DNA of 59,286 bases from Nemertoderma westbladi (GCA_032718475.1 JAUCBJ010004794.1:1-59286); one strand, 5' to 3'; positions 19,654 to 32,000 are shown, counted from the first letter of the stretch. The notes: generated from the letters alone by a model not told the origin. Numbers and translations: made by a program.

Positions 19654-22324
19654 CCCTATTGAAAAGTTTTATTTTCTGCGCCGAACGCAGCGCCGGGTGA
19701 CAAAAATCCTGCGCCGGCTCTGAGTAAAACCACGCCGGGTGCAAAAAATCCTGCGCCGGCTCTGTGCAAAACCACGCCGGGTGCAAAAATCCTGCGCCGG
19801 ATCTGTGCAATGCAAAATGCTGCGCCGGGTGAAAAATCTTCCACCGGCTCTTCAAAGCTGCACCGGGCACCGGGCTGACTGGTATAAAACATAAAATCTG
19901 CCTGTTATACTGTACTGTACCTGTAGTTTATTCGGTTATCTATAATACTGCAGCTACACTAATCCGAGTTGTTACTTAAACGAACGAAAGTAGTGGGTGG
20001 GTGAAATGAAAATAAGGATACAGAGACGGAAAACCTTAATAAAGACAAATGCAACAAGTACAGTACGTTGTTTTATTCCAAAAGTGTAACATTACGAAAC
20101 AACTACTTAAGAAACACTGCATGTAAATTTTTGTTGTCAAGTAAGGTGTACATTTTTTGAAATTAGTCAAATGTTACAATATGATTATAAATTATAGAAA
20201 GAATATTAAAGACTACTTCAGTAGGCCTAGTCCTTGTATATATGTACTACGTTCTACTTTATTACATACTACTTGGTCCTATACGTCTATGCTACAGATA
20301 GATACGGTATGTCTGAATGAATACCGGTAATGACTAGCTGTATGTTATGTTTATTAATATCGCCAGAATAACAATAAAATATTAATTTTTGCACATGTAC
20401 GTACACGTACAGTAGATTAAAATAAAATAAACACATATCTGCAAAGTACGCTAATAAGCGTATGTACTATTGTAAGAAAAATACGGATAATGGTATTCAG
20501 GTAAAATTAGTAAAATAATTAAAATTATAGTTTATTTACAGTATATACCTACAGTTGGTGCATATTAATTATTAAAAAAAATTAAATTACAGAAAAATTA
20601 AATTAAAAACCGGCAAAGCATACTTACAGTAGGTTCAAGGGCTTCAACAACATACAGTCAGACAGTACCAAAGGGAAACATATTAATAAGGACAAGTTTA
20701 TAATACTCTATAGGATAGAATAGAACACAACAATACGTAGTTATACGGAACATAAATTTGGTACCGTAGGTACAGTATGTCGCATAAGTAAAATATTACT
20801 GCTGAAATAAAACGCGCAAAGTAAAGTAACTACAAACGATAGGAAAACAATTAAACATAAAAAAACACTATTTTAAAATTTAACACAAAAAAAAGTTTAT
20901 TGGGATTGAAAAAATGAAAATAATAGGTACTGTAGCTAGATTTTAATAAAGATATTGTATCCAAAAGATATCGCTTTCGCTACTGCCACTTGGCGCACAG
21001 GAGTATCACTATATATTCATTTTAAAGGACATTTCGCAGTCTAGTCTATTTTTCAATATGCTCAATCATGAAGTACCAAGGGTATTACGTGCATTAACAA
21101 CACTTTCCGGTAATGGTAAAGGATTCCAAATGTTTGCAACGCTGTCTGCAAAGTTGTTGCGTGTTAGCATTGGTGGAGTTAGGAACGAAACTTGTTCAAG
21201 ATGTTCAATATTTATCATGTCGGAGGAATGGCGAACAAACAACTGTGTTGTATTCAAGGAAAGGCCGAACAAGGGATTTGTATAACAGGGTCAGAGGGTA
21301 AACATCGGAGCTTCCAAATATGTAAAAGTTATTCGTATTAAATGTACGACTCGCATATGGCGCGGGCTGCACAGCTGCAGTCTTTGTGCAGTGAGCTGTG
21401 ATGTGTAAATGTAATTCCAAAATCACGTTCCTCGGTTGCCGATAAAAGTGTCCGTCCATTCATTGTGTAAAACGTTGCTTGGGGATTTCTAGAACATAGA
21501 TGTATGCATGACCTTGCACTTGGAGTCATTGAACTGCAATTTCCAATGGTTACACATGTGTGTCGGTAATAAATTGTTTCATTATCAATAGTGCCAGTAT
21601 AAGTCGTTTTGTTTTATTCACTGTTTAACTTCATTCTGTCTGCCTGTTTTATTATATGTGCAGTTTTATTTATACGCTTCTATCACAGCGGTGTCTCCAT
21701 CCAAATAATATAATATAATATAAATATTAAATATAGCTTATATGTACAATACAGCAATATTATGTAAATAAATAAACTGACTATGACCAATAGCAATAAT
21801 GACTGATCAGCTGATAGCTGGAACTGTGATAGCCTACCTGCCTACTGCATAACAGCTTAAGGTTAAATATGTAAATAAATGACCAGTTGCAGTCAGCCAG
21901 TGCTGCAGTGTGAGTTTCCTTTCTGCCTCCTGCATGGCCAGTTGTTATTGTGTTGCTGTGCTGTTGGTCTGATGAACGCATGTCTGCTGTCTCAGTCTCA
22001 CTGTCTGCCTGGTGCTAGGTTCGGCTGATTTCTGCGCCAGGCAAATACAGAAATATGTATACGCCGGGTGTGCTGGGCTGATTCCTGCTCCGGCGCCTCG
22101 TCAATTTCTGCAGCGTCGACGCCGGGAATATTTCGACGCCTGCTGCGCCGAGCGCAGCATATCTACCATTGCCAGTGCTCCGCCGGCTGCGCCGGCGTAG
22201 CACATCTCTGCGCCGACCCTTCCGGCTCATTGCCCGGCGTAGCACATTTCTGCGCCAGCTCCCGGCGCAAGTTCTAGTGCTGCGCCGAACGTGCTCGGCG
22301 TACATGTAAAACTTTTCAATAGGG
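19654..22324. mobile_element. Non-autonomous DNA transposon, CCCTATTG ends, 8-bp target duplication
   Basis: Perfect 18-bp terminal inverted repeats CCCTATTGAAAAGTTTTA and a perfect direct duplication CGGCCCGG at 19646-19653 and 22325-22332. Both subterminal regions are GC-rich arrays of GCGCCGG-type words (19670-19870 and 22010-22300). The 8-bp duplication suggests hAT-like or a related superfamily; there is no transposase. A LINE fragment lies inside. Confidence 0.85.
21065..21530 (-). pseudogene. Degenerate CR1/Jockey-like LINE reverse transcriptase, C-terminal part
   Basis: Pieces in several minus-strand frames line up in order with the thumb/post-RT region: NGRTLLSATEERDFGI, then TLLYKSLVRPFLEYNTVV, and near the end NFADSVANIWNPLPLPESVV. 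These match the 'EerDLGV', 'LYKSLVRP.LEY' and 'F..RvvN.WN.LP..vV' landmarks. Several frameshifts; a dead relic nested in the transposon at 19654-22324. Confidence 0.7.
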
Positions 22325-22332
22325 CGGCCCGG

Positions 22333-23147
22333 ATATGGGGAAAATACACATAGGGAAAGAAACTCCGGCTCCGGTCAAACTCCGGCAATTTTTTTTCCAC
22401 TCTGGCTCCGGCTCCGGCAAAATAAAAACTCCGATCGAGCCCTAATCGGTATATCGTTCAGTCGTTTTTTTCCTTTGTCAGTACTGTAGTATTGATAGGC
22501 TCCGTCTCGTGGGTATTCAGGGGACCCCCATTCGACGTATTCGCATCTCCTCCTGGTTGTTTCGGGTACCACCGCCCGCCATATGCGCATCTCTTCGTGG
22601 TTGTTCCGGGTACCACACCCGTTCGCCGCATTCGCATCTCATCGAGGAAGTTCGGGTCCGGGTACCCCGTGTAGGCCTATTCATTCATCATTGTTGTTTT
22701 TAAAGACCTACCTACATTCACCCTACACGTGCATCTACATGTAGGCTACACATACCTACATGTAGCCTCTATGTAGGCTATACCTCTACGCAAAAGTTTT
22801 ACCCGGTCTTGTAGTCTTGGGTAAGTCTGTAAGTGGAAGACTGTCAGACTGTCAGACTCATAGGCCTACAGCTGTACAGCGAAAGACAGTCAGACAACAG
22901 GACAATGCAACAGCAATAGGCAGATAGGCCTACAGTGTTTAGCCTACGGCCATACCGTACCGTAATACAGTCGGCACTCAGCAGTACAGTCTGCCAGTAG
23001 ACGTTGATCAGTTCGCAGACGGACGTCCGGTGTCTGGCTGTATGTTTGCCTTGCCTATCCATGTAGCTATGCATCGTGCAGCACAAATACTTTTTGCCGG
23101 AGCTCCTGCACCTAATTTGACCGGAGCCGGACATGCCAAGTCCGGCC
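22333..23147. other. Intergenic, CCGGAG-rich element ends and palindromes
   Basis: No gene. CCGGCTCCGG-rich stretches at 22360-22440 and 23085-23147 look like ends of another repeat family that finish in CCCTA; a similar end is at 39411-39498. A palindrome-rich patch with CTACATGTAGGCT words lies at 22705-22800. Confidence 0.4.
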
Positions 23148-23855
23148 GGGTCATCCTAAACACCCAACTACACCCAACCACACCCAACTACACCCAACTT
23201 TCACCCAACTACACCCAACTTTCACCCAACTACCACCCAACTACACCAAACTTTCACCAACTACTGTACACCCAACTATACCACCCAACTACACCAAACT
23301 TCCACCCAACTCTGCAACTACACCCAACTTCAACCCAACAGCATCCAACTTATACCAAACTATACTGTATGGCACCAAAATTCCACAAATTACAATATTT
23401 AGCCTAAAGTAACAAACTCTGAACTTCTTTGAGGAATTGCTGATATATGAACTTTTAACAGTTGCATGTACTCGTACTGTATTTTGCCATCACTGCCCTG
23501 CAATTATGAAAATAAATGGGAATATGTCACACCCTTTAGGTGTGTTGCTACATAGTCGGATCCCAAGTGGGGTTTCCCATCGGGCTTTAATGTGGATCAC
23601 TACTTGGCGATGTGGGGTTTCATTATGGATGCTGTAATTTTGGGATGTTGATTTAATAATAATTTGTTAAATATTTGGTGCCATACAGTAGGTACCGGTA
23701 TAGTTTGGTGTAAGTTGGATGCAGAGTGGAAGTGGAAGTGCAGTGGAAGTTGGGTGTAGTGGGGTGGAACTGTGTGGGTGTAGTTGGCTGAAAGTTGGGT
23801 GTAGTTGGGTGAAAGTTGGGTGTAGTTGGGTGTAATTGGGTGTTTAGGCTGACCG
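23148..23855. mobile_element. Satellite-armed foldback element 1 (GGGTC ends, 8-bp duplication)
   Basis: The left end GGGTCATCCTAAACACCC and the inverse of the right end, CGGTCAGCCTAAACACCC, continue into about 200-bp arms of imperfect CACCCAACTA repeats in opposite orientation. An 8-bp duplication GTCCGGCC flanks it (23140-23147, 23856-23863). The centre is unrelated sequence without a gene. Confidence 0.8.
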
Positions 23856-23940
23856 GTCCGGCCGGAGCCGGAGCTCTGGTCGAACCCTAGCTCGGAGACG
23901 GGGGGGGGGGGGACTTGATGCAAAACCCGCCTTGGCGAAT

Positions 23941-24368
23941 GGGTCCTACGAATTACCCCAAAATACCCCAAAACACCCCAAAGTACTCCAAAATACCCCA
24001 AAATAGTCAAAAATTACCCCAAAATACCACAAAAAGGCTAAAAAATTACCCCAAAATACCCCAAAATAAGCTAACAATGTTTTTTAACAGCGAGGGAAAG
24101 GAGCAGGTTACAGTGGCAAGTTTTTTTTAACCAAAACAATAAACGAGAGTGAAGAAAAATTTTTTAATTATTTTGGGGTAATTCGTCATTTTGCCAAATT
24201 TTGGGGTAAATTAAATTTCCAAAACAAAGGCTCAAAAAAAGTATTTTGGGGTAATTCTAAACTATTTTGGGGTATTTTGGGGTAATTATAAACTATTTTG
24301 GGGTAGTTTTATACTATTTTGGGGTCTTTTGGGGTATTTTGGGGTAATTCGTACAGGTCGTAGGACCG
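23941..24368. mobile_element. Satellite-armed foldback element 2 (GGGTC ends, 8-bp duplication)
   Basis: The ends GGGTCCTACG and, inverted, CGGTCCTACG lead into arms of CCCCAAAATA repeats (left) and their complement (right). The flanking duplication is TGGCGAAT (23933-23940, 24369-24376). The middle holds one copy of the GGTTA...TAACC hairpin module (24093-24148). Confidence 0.82.
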
Positions 24369-24410
24369 TGGCGAATTAATATCCCGCATCAATGTTAAAT
24401 TCAAAATTTA

Positions 24411-24460
24411 GGGAAAGGAGCAGGTTACAGTGGCACGATATTTTAACCAAAACAATAAAC
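24411..24460 (+). repeat. GGTTA...TAACC hairpin module copy
   Basis: GGAGCAGGTTACAGTGGC, a short spacer, then AACCAAAACAATAAAC. One of eight copies in this window. Confidence 0.7.
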
Positions 24461-24590
24461 TAAACACAATAGAACAGGTACCGGTAACTGTTTTATTATT
24501 GAGAGTAATCATCTGTTATTTGCGTCCAATTTCCCCTGGCTGCCTGGAGAGGGGTGAATTTTTATTGTGTCCAGTTTTCCCCTCTATCTG

Positions 24591-24733
24591 TATGTTCGAG
24601 CATGTGGACAACTTCTGTTACCTGAGGTCATGGATCCGGAAGTCAAATGAGGACCTTCGAAATTCGAATACGTAAGGGAAAGGCATGGTCAGCCTTGAAT
24701 GGGCTTTCTAGGATTTCGAAGTCATATAGACAG
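24591..24733 (+). pseudogene. RTE-like LINE reverse transcriptase fragment, upstream piece
   Basis: FEHVDNFCYLRSWIRKS matches the 'v..F.YLGS' landmark after the RT palm of RTE-type elements. The following bases contain stops and a frameshift. The rest of the region resumes at 27404 after a 2.7-kb transposon insertion, so both pieces came from one LINE. Confidence 0.6.
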
Positions 24734-24738
24734 ATAGA

Positions 24739-27403
24739 CAGTCAGGGAGATCATCAAATTTGAGAATACCTCAAATTTCAAATTATAGACCCAATTTTGA
24801 AATTACCTCAAATTTAATACAAGGTTAGGTTAATTCTCTAAATTTAAGTTATACCCCAAATTTGAATTTCATAGCAGCATAGTCAGATACAGACAGAAGT
24901 CATAGTTGCCCTAGTTCAGTAGTTGTTAGGTTGTTACTGTATTGCAAAGGTAAAAAAATAAACTGATGTAGGCCTAGGGCAGTGTCTGAGTGTTGTGAAA
25001 TATAATATTTAAAACATATTCAGTATTAGTTTAAAAAGGCTTATACTTAAAAAGGCTACTGGTCGGGGTGCAGTGGGGTGGCTGATCAGATGGTAGACAT
25101 ATAAAACGAAGTACAGAGCTTAAAGAACTTATATTTTTATATTGTTACTTTTTTGCTTGAATATGCCCTAAAATCGGGAGAAAAAGTAGTAGGCCTACTT
25201 TTTTTCCCCACTAGTAGGGAAAAAGTTGTCCCCATAATATCTGAATATTGTAACTTTTTGTTGGGCACAGCTTTTGCAAAGTCGGCAACACAGCAACCTG
25301 CAATAATATTGAATAATATTGCCACATAATAATGCACCATAGAGCCATAATTTTGCATTGATTTTACTTTTTCTCCCGGTAAAAAAAGTAAAATAAAACA
25401 TTGGCACTTGTGTCAAATAGGGCTGTAGGAGACCCTCCTAGCTCCTATTCTGCTAATCCTGAAATCACCAAAACTAAAGTCACTTTCACTAGTGTCCGGT
25501 TACAGGGTTAGCAAAGAAGCAGGTTACAGAGGTCAGTTGAAAGTAACCAAAAAACAATAAACAAGAGTTAGGAATATTGATATCACCTGCACTAAATTTC
25601 AGCATTAGCTGGTGATTTCAGGATTAGCAGATTAGGAGGGTCACCTATTTGATTTGACACAAGTGCCAAAATATTTTTGGTGGAATTTCTAAAATTTCAT
25701 TGAAAGTGTTGATCAAAATTTTTGATCGAAATGTATATGTACAATCATTTCGTAATGTTAAAATTTTGGAATAAAAAGCAAAATCCATCCCTACACACTA
25801 TCGACTATTGCAATGCAACTTTAGTGCCTGCAAGGTTTACTCCAGAAATGAGATAAAGCCTCGAGAATAGGTTGGTGAAAAAGGTTATACTTTTTGCCCA
25901 AGTTATAAATGATTCTGGTTCCTCATAAGGTCAATTTATAAGGATGTATGTATGTATAGTAGGCCTATAAACAAACAGTCACTTAGATTTCTAAAACATT
26001 TCAGATGTCTTGATAAGAAAGCAGAGTCTAAAGACTGTTTAAAAGACTAGCGATTAGTGATGAGATGATGATGTTTCTACTGTGTTCCAGGTCCAGCATG
26101 TTCCATATTATGTTAATGACCCTGATAAAGAAGAGGTGATGTATGGAACATGCAGACCAAGACATGGCATGGCAGCATGGGCAGATGGGCGGGGCTTGGC
26201 CTTTGCTTCATAATTTTATATATAATATATGGCCAGGTCATGATTGCATTGGATGTCTGGCTGGGATATTATGTTGCACATTGTTGTAATGGAGGATCAG
26301 GTTTAGATCTTTACATATAAGTTTAAAGCGCATTATCAAATTGAACTTTAATTGATGTATTATTGTATACTGCAGTAGGTGGTGGTTCCAACTTTAGAGT
26401 CTCCAGTTGCCAGTCATAGAAAATAACTAACAAAAGAATCAAGCCCACATATATTGTATAAACCAAGTCAACCTGTCAACCTTTGCGGCAACATTTGTCT
26501 GGGCTCTAAACTGATGGTACAGTATTCCAATTGACAGATAGAGCTAGGGCAGGCGAATATTACATAGGTCTTCAGGCTATCAGGAGAGGAATGGCTTCAT
26601 TTGATATACAAAGTTTTAAAGAGGACATCAACAACCAGAAAACATATTTTTTTCCGAAGATGTGTGATATGAGTGATGAACAGAACAGATGAATGCCAGA
26701 ATATGTAAACTTCCAAATTCTGGAATTGATTCAACATCCACAAGATATAGTAGGTCTTCCTTAGTCTGTGACTGTGCAGCTGTGTGAGCTTGAATCTCGC
26801 AACAGTGAGGATTTGGTCTACTGTTCTTCTTACCAACAGTAAGGCTGTTGTAAGGATAGCGAATTTCTCTAGTCTTCTGCATTTTTCTCACCAATCACTA
26901 ACGGAGTTAACAATCATTAAAGTTATTGACTGTAAGTTACTGTGCTGTAAGGTTTAAGCCTACCCTGCATACATGTCATGTCACAGGTTACACTGGTCAC
27001 CCATTCTCACCAAGCTGTTTAGGAACTAAGCAGCAAAGCCTACTGCTACACCCTACTGCTGACAGGCTGGTGATGTTGTGTGTTGTAAAGGCTGGCGAAA
27101 TTTGAGGTTTTGTCTCAAATTTGAGGTTTAACCTCAAATTTCAATTTTCGCCCCCAATAAAAGCATGTTTGCATCGGTGAAATATATTATTGCATCGATA
27201 AAAGTTCTTATTTTACATTATATTTTAACATATTAAAAGTAGAAGTTGCTCCAATAGTTTCCCTAAGTCGCAGCAACACTCGATATTATGAGCCTAAAAA
27301 TACCTCAAATTTGAACAAAAAACCCCAATTTTCGACAGTCTATTAGTCTATTACCAGAATTCGAAATTTGGGGTAACCCCAAAATTGATGATCTCCCTGA
27401 CTG
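24739..27403. mobile_element. Non-autonomous DNA transposon, CAGTCAGGGAGATC ends, inserted in a LINE
   Basis: The terminal inverted repeats CAGTCAGGGAGATCATCAA are near-identical at both ends and pass into subterminal CCTCAAATTT-rich stretches. The 5-bp duplication ATAGA flanks it (24734-24738, 27404-27408), with LINE reverse transcriptase sequence on both sides. The interior has no transposase; it holds a smaller foldback element at 25403-25667 and otherwise unannotated AT-rich DNA. Confidence 0.8.
25403..25667. mobile_element. Small foldback element with a central hairpin module
   Basis: Arms of about 60 bp: GGCACTTGTGTCAAATAG... at 25403 and its inverse ending at 25667, both also containing AATCCTGAAATCACC in opposite orientation. 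The GGTTA...TAACC module sits between the arms (25511-25570). No target duplication could be fixed. Confidence 0.7.
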
Positions 27404-27925
27404 ATAGAGTTAAGGTCCGATTATTTAGAGCAGCAGTAGTTCCCGTACTCCTCTATGGGAGTCCATGCTGAGCTCTAACTGCTGAGGACGCCAAATCTCT
27501 GGATGGCACATTCACAATAATGCTACGCCGGGTTCATTGTGTCAAGGGCAATGCACACATCTCCAACCAGACACTATATAACATTGGAGATAGATGTCTC
27601 ATTGTTTCCCCCAAGCTTGACACTATAACAAAGTCGCCTCCGCTTTGCAGGACATTGCTTTCGCCGTGAGGACCAGCCAGTGCCTAATCATGTGCTTTGG
27701 CAGCCTCATGGAGTGAATAATAAGCATGGTGGACAACCCATGACTTTCTTGAGACGCATGTTAAAGGACACCAGCATTGAAGATGCGGATGATCTAGCAA
27801 ATGTCATGGCATGGGTGATAGGGAGTTGTGGTGGCGCAATTTTGTCGACAAGCGACCTGCAGCTGCAATGCAGCATGCCGATCCTAGTAGTAGTAGTAGT
27901 AGATCTGATATTGATATCATCAGAG
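27404..27925 (+). pseudogene. RTE-like LINE, C-terminal end of reverse transcriptase and 3' tail
   Basis: The plus strand gives KVRLFRAAVVPVLLYGS, LDGTFTIMLRRVH, NQTLYNIG, SRLRFAGHCFRREDQPV and GGQPMTFLRRMLKD in order, across two frames. This is the C-terminal region of RTE-type reverse transcriptase (the LRFAGHC.R..E.PV motif is typical). It ends in a (TAG)5 microsatellite at about 27890-27903, the usual kind of LINE 3' tail. Two minus-strand relatives are at 54.2 and 56.2 kb. Confidence 0.75.
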
Positions 27926-28043
27926 TGACTGTAGTTAGTTGTTGTAGGAGATACATGCCACAGTCTTGCTACCACCTGTACTTCTAAAATGTCCTGTTAA
28001 TAATATGTACTTTGTACGATATATTGTGTATTATTATATTATC

Positions 28044-28255
28044 ATTAGAACCACCTATTGCAAGCGCTTTCTTATTGGTTGAATATTCAATATTTTAATC
28101 GTCCAATTAGAGAGTCAGAAACTTCTCGAGATTAGGATGTTGTAACACAGGAGGCAGAACATCATAATTTCAAGCGTTTCTGATTGGATGACTGAAATAT
28201 TTAATTATTCTACCAATAAGAAGGCGCTTGAATTAGGAGGTTCCAATGACACTAA
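28044..28255. mobile_element. Small foldback element upstream of TOP2
   Basis: The inverted arms share CAAGCGC and TTCTTATTGGT, with CCAAT-type words, on both sides of a short centre. About 210 bp long and roughly 780 bp upstream of the TOP2 start. It adds CCAAT boxes close to the gene. Confidence 0.6.
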
Positions 28256-28475
28256 TAAAATGCATTGTTTTGTTTTATGCATTGTCAGATTGTTATTGTT
28301 TTGTTTTTACATACATACATACATAATAACAATGACCGAACGTAATCAGGATCGAATGTAACATATTTATTACGTATCGAACGTAACTGCTATTATGTTA
28401 CACTGGAACCTATAACTATGTTACATTCCATCTACAAATTACTAAGCTCGAATGTATCATTGCCATTTACAGATT

Positions 28476-28666
28476 TAAAGGAGCAGATTACAGAGGCGTG
28501 TTGGGGGAACCAAAACAATAAACGAAAGTTAACACATGTTACAAGATTATGCAGGTTACTTTTATTTAAAAGCTGAAAGGAGCAGGTTACAGCTTACAGA
28601 GGCGTGTTGGGGGAACCATAACAATAAACGAAAGTTAACACATGTTACAAGATTATGCAGGTTACT
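28476..28666 (+). repeat. Direct duplication of the GGTTA...AACC hairpin module upstream of TOP2
   Basis: Two copies about 95 bases apart, each with GGAGCAG(G/A)TTACAG, GAGGCGTGTTGGGGGAACC, AACAATAAACGAAAGTTAAC and ACATGTTACAAGATTATGCA in order. They lie 370-560 bp upstream of the TOP2 start. Confidence 0.8.
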
Positions 28667-29016
28667 TAATTGGGTCTTGGGTCTTTGTTTTGTACTCACC
28701 AACACCAAACTGTTTCTTCCTGTAAATAAACGAAGCATTTCATCGGTTAACTCCTGAAATCAAATTATTCCCTTACAGTTTCTAAATTACTGTCACTCTG
28801 TCTATCTACCCAAATCCCTCCAAGAATTGCGAAGAGCTGGTTGCATTTTACCCTCACTATCGTGGATTCTTACAGTCTTACTTGTCAGTAATTGTGTAAA
28901 TTTGGACGACAAGTAATCTCAAATTTTTTATTTGATCTATATTCTATATTTAATCTTAGTTATACTCGTAGCCTAATATATAATAGCTTAATTATTTATT
29001 ATTGCGTACTATAATA

Positions 29017-29037
29017 ATGGCATTACAGTATAGTTGA
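29017..29037 (+). promoter_or_regulatory. Six-codon upstream frame overlapping the TOP2 start (TGATG)
   Basis: ATG GCA TTA CAG TAT AGT TGA: the stop shares one base with the ATG at 29037. If the transcript begins upstream, ribosomes could skip this frame, reinitiate, or go on to the ATG at 29280. Whether it is transcribed is unknown. CATTACAG just before could also be a splice acceptor. Confidence 0.35.
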
Positions 29038-32000
29038 TGTATCGATATTTACAAAGTGTGCGACATGTAAGAGAAAAGAACATCAGCAATCACCATCAAC
29101 CAGCTCACTGTTTCAGATTTGCACATCCAGGTATCATTGTCAGAGGTTCTGCAACCACTAGTTTCAATAGACTATTTTGCCTAACTGCTGGGGCATTAGG
29201 ATTTAAACACAGCTGTCTTACAAATTATAATTTGGGTTATTTTACCCACCTGCACAACAGAGCAATAACTACTGGTAATATGGATAACCTAATGGATAGC
29301 GATAGTGACAGCATCACAGGAGAGTCTACAGTTAAAAAGAAGGTTATTAAGAAACCGGAAGCTTCAATGCCTTGTACCGCAAATAAACGGTTATCTATCG
29401 AGAGAATTTATCAGAAGAAGACCCAACTTGAACATATATTGCTGAGACCTGATACTTATATTGGTTCTGTAGAAACGGTAACTCAGCCAATGTGGATTCA
29501 TGATGGCGGAAAACTGCGTCTTAAAGAAGTTTCTTTTGTCCCCGGTTTGTACAAAATATTTGATGAGATTCTTGTAAATGCTGCTGATAATAAGGTTCGA
29601 GATTCCAACATGAGTCATATAAAGGTGGTCATAGAACCTGAAAACAATTTAATCAGTGTTTGGAACAATGGCAGGGGAATTCCTATACAGATACACAAAA
29701 CCGAGAAAATGTATGTTCCCACCATGATTTTCGGTCATTTGCTGACCTCCAGCAACTTTGATGACGACCAGAAGAAGGTAACTGGTGGAAGAAACGGTTA
29801 TGGAGCTAAATTATGTAACATTTTCTCTAAACGTTTTATCTTGGAGACGGGAAATAAAGAAGAAGATGGTGCGAAGATATTTAAACAAGAATGGAAAGAT
29901 AATATGACTCAAACAAAAGATCCTGTTGTGAAATCCGGAAGGGATAATTTTACAAGTGTTACCTTCTACCCGGATTTAGAAAAGTTTCATTTATCACGGC
30001 TCGAGGATGATTTTGTTGGAATGGTTCGTCGACGTGCCTACGATGTTGCTGCTACTACTCAGGGTAAAGTGAACGTTACTTTCAATGGAGAACGAATACC
30101 TGTGAAGAACTTTAAGGAGTATGTGGAGCTGTACATTAAAGCAGTTCATCAGGATGAAGATGGTGAAGAAATTCCTCTTGTTTATGAAAAAATAAACGAA
30201 AGATGGGAGATAGCACTGACATTCAGTGAAAAAGGTTTCCAACAGGTTAGCTTTGTTAATTCCATAGCAACAACGAGTGGTGGTCGGCACATTGATTATG
30301 TTGTGGAAAAACTTACTGAGAAAATTATTGTTGCAGTTAAAAAACAAAAGAAGAACAGCCAAGTTAAACCATTTCAAGTTAAAAGTCATTTGTGGATTTT
30401 TGTGAATTGCCTAATTGAAAATCCCACATTCGATTCTCAGACTAAGGAAAATATGACTTTAGTTGCCAAGAAATTCGGTTCCCAAGTGAATTTATCTGAT
30501 AAATTCCTAAAGAAAGTGTCACAGATGGGAATCGTTGAGAGAGTAGTTAATTGGATGAATCTTAAAGAAGCAGCGGTATTAAATAAGAAATCGGGAACCA
30601 AGAAAACAAAACTAAAAGGAATAGCGAAGTTAGATGACGCCAATGAAGCCGGGGGTAAAAACAGTCGAGATTGCACATTAATATTAACTGAAGGAGATTC
30701 GGCCAAAGCCTTGGCAGTTAGTGGGTTGGGGGTTATTGGACGTGATTTATATGGAGTTTATCCGCTCCGTGGCAAAGTTCTCAATGTCCGTGATGCAGCC
30801 ACATCCGCAATATCTGCCAATAAGGAAATTCAAGATCTGGTGAAGATTCTCGGCTTAAAGTTCCCCTTCAAGTATCGTGATGAGTCTGAATTAAAGTCTC
30901 TGAGATACGGAAAGTTGATGATAATGACGGATCAGGACACAGACGGATCCCATATTAAGGGACTCATTATTAACTTCATTCATTATCATTGGCCGGAATT
31001 AGTTCGTTCTAAGTTTATCCAACAGTTTATTACACCGATAGTGAAAGTATCTAAAGGCAGTGAAGTAAAATCATTGTACAGTATCCCAGAGTTTGATGAA
31101 TGGAGAGAGGCGACCCCAAATGCTTCGTCTTATAAAGTTAAATATTACAAAGGTTTGGGTACATCGACAATGAAAGAAGCCAAAGAATATTTTACCGATA
31201 TGGCTCGCCATCGTGTAAGTTTTGTTTACCATGGAGATGAGGACGATGAAGCGATCCGATTAGCGTTCGCCAAGGAGCGAGCTGATGATCGTAAAGGTTG
31301 GCTCACCGACTTCCATACTGAACGCAATGAACGTCGACTCCAAGGTCTACCAGATATTTACCTCTACCACGCTAACACACGTAGCGTTAGTTACAAGGAG
31401 TTTATTGACAAGGAATTAATACTTTTCTCAAATGCGGATTGCGAAAGATCGATCCCAAACGTTATGGATGGATTGAAGCCGGGGCAACGCAAAGTTATAT
31501 TCGCATGTTTAAAGCGTGGTCTTGATAAGAAAGAAATCAAAGTAGCTCAATTGGCTGGTAGTGTAGCTGAGTTATCCGCCTATCACCATGGCGAAATGAG
31601 TCTCATGTCAACGATTATTTCTCTGGCTCAGGACTTTATTGGTTCCAATAATATAAACCTCCTGCAGCCCCATGGTCAATTTGGTACTCGTCTTCAAGGA
31701 GGTAAAGACGCTGCTTCACCTCGTTACATCTTCACCCAACTGAGTCCGTTGGCTCGTCATTTATTCTCTTTGAAAGACGACCCCTTGTTGGCCTACTTGA
31801 AGGACGATAACTTAAAGATAGAACCCATTTGGTATTGCCCGATAATCCCCTTGGTTCTAGTGAATGGAAGCGATGGAATCGGTACAGGTTGGTCGACAAA
31901 GATCCTCAACCACGATGTTCGAGACGTGGTTGATAATATCCGTCGGATGTTGAATGATGAGGAACCCCAACCAATGATGCCAAGTTACCGCAACTTCCAG

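Noticed and set aside
19631-19892. Two overlapping minus-strand frames with repeated PAQDF and AGAGF words
   Set aside because: They are translations of the GC-rich GCGCCGG subterminal array of the transposon at 19654-22324, not proteins.
23030-23407. Frame encoding repeated PNYTQLSPN
   Set aside because: It reads through the CACCCAACTA repeat arm of a foldback element; the peptide repeat follows from the DNA repeat.
24739-27403. Assignment to hAT because of CAGGGA-like ends
   Set aside because: The target duplication is 5 bp, not 8, and the true first bases are CAGTCA; the superfamily is left open.
29034-29036. TTG as the TOP2 start
   Set aside because: The next codon is ATG (29037) and eukaryotic initiation at TTG is not expected.
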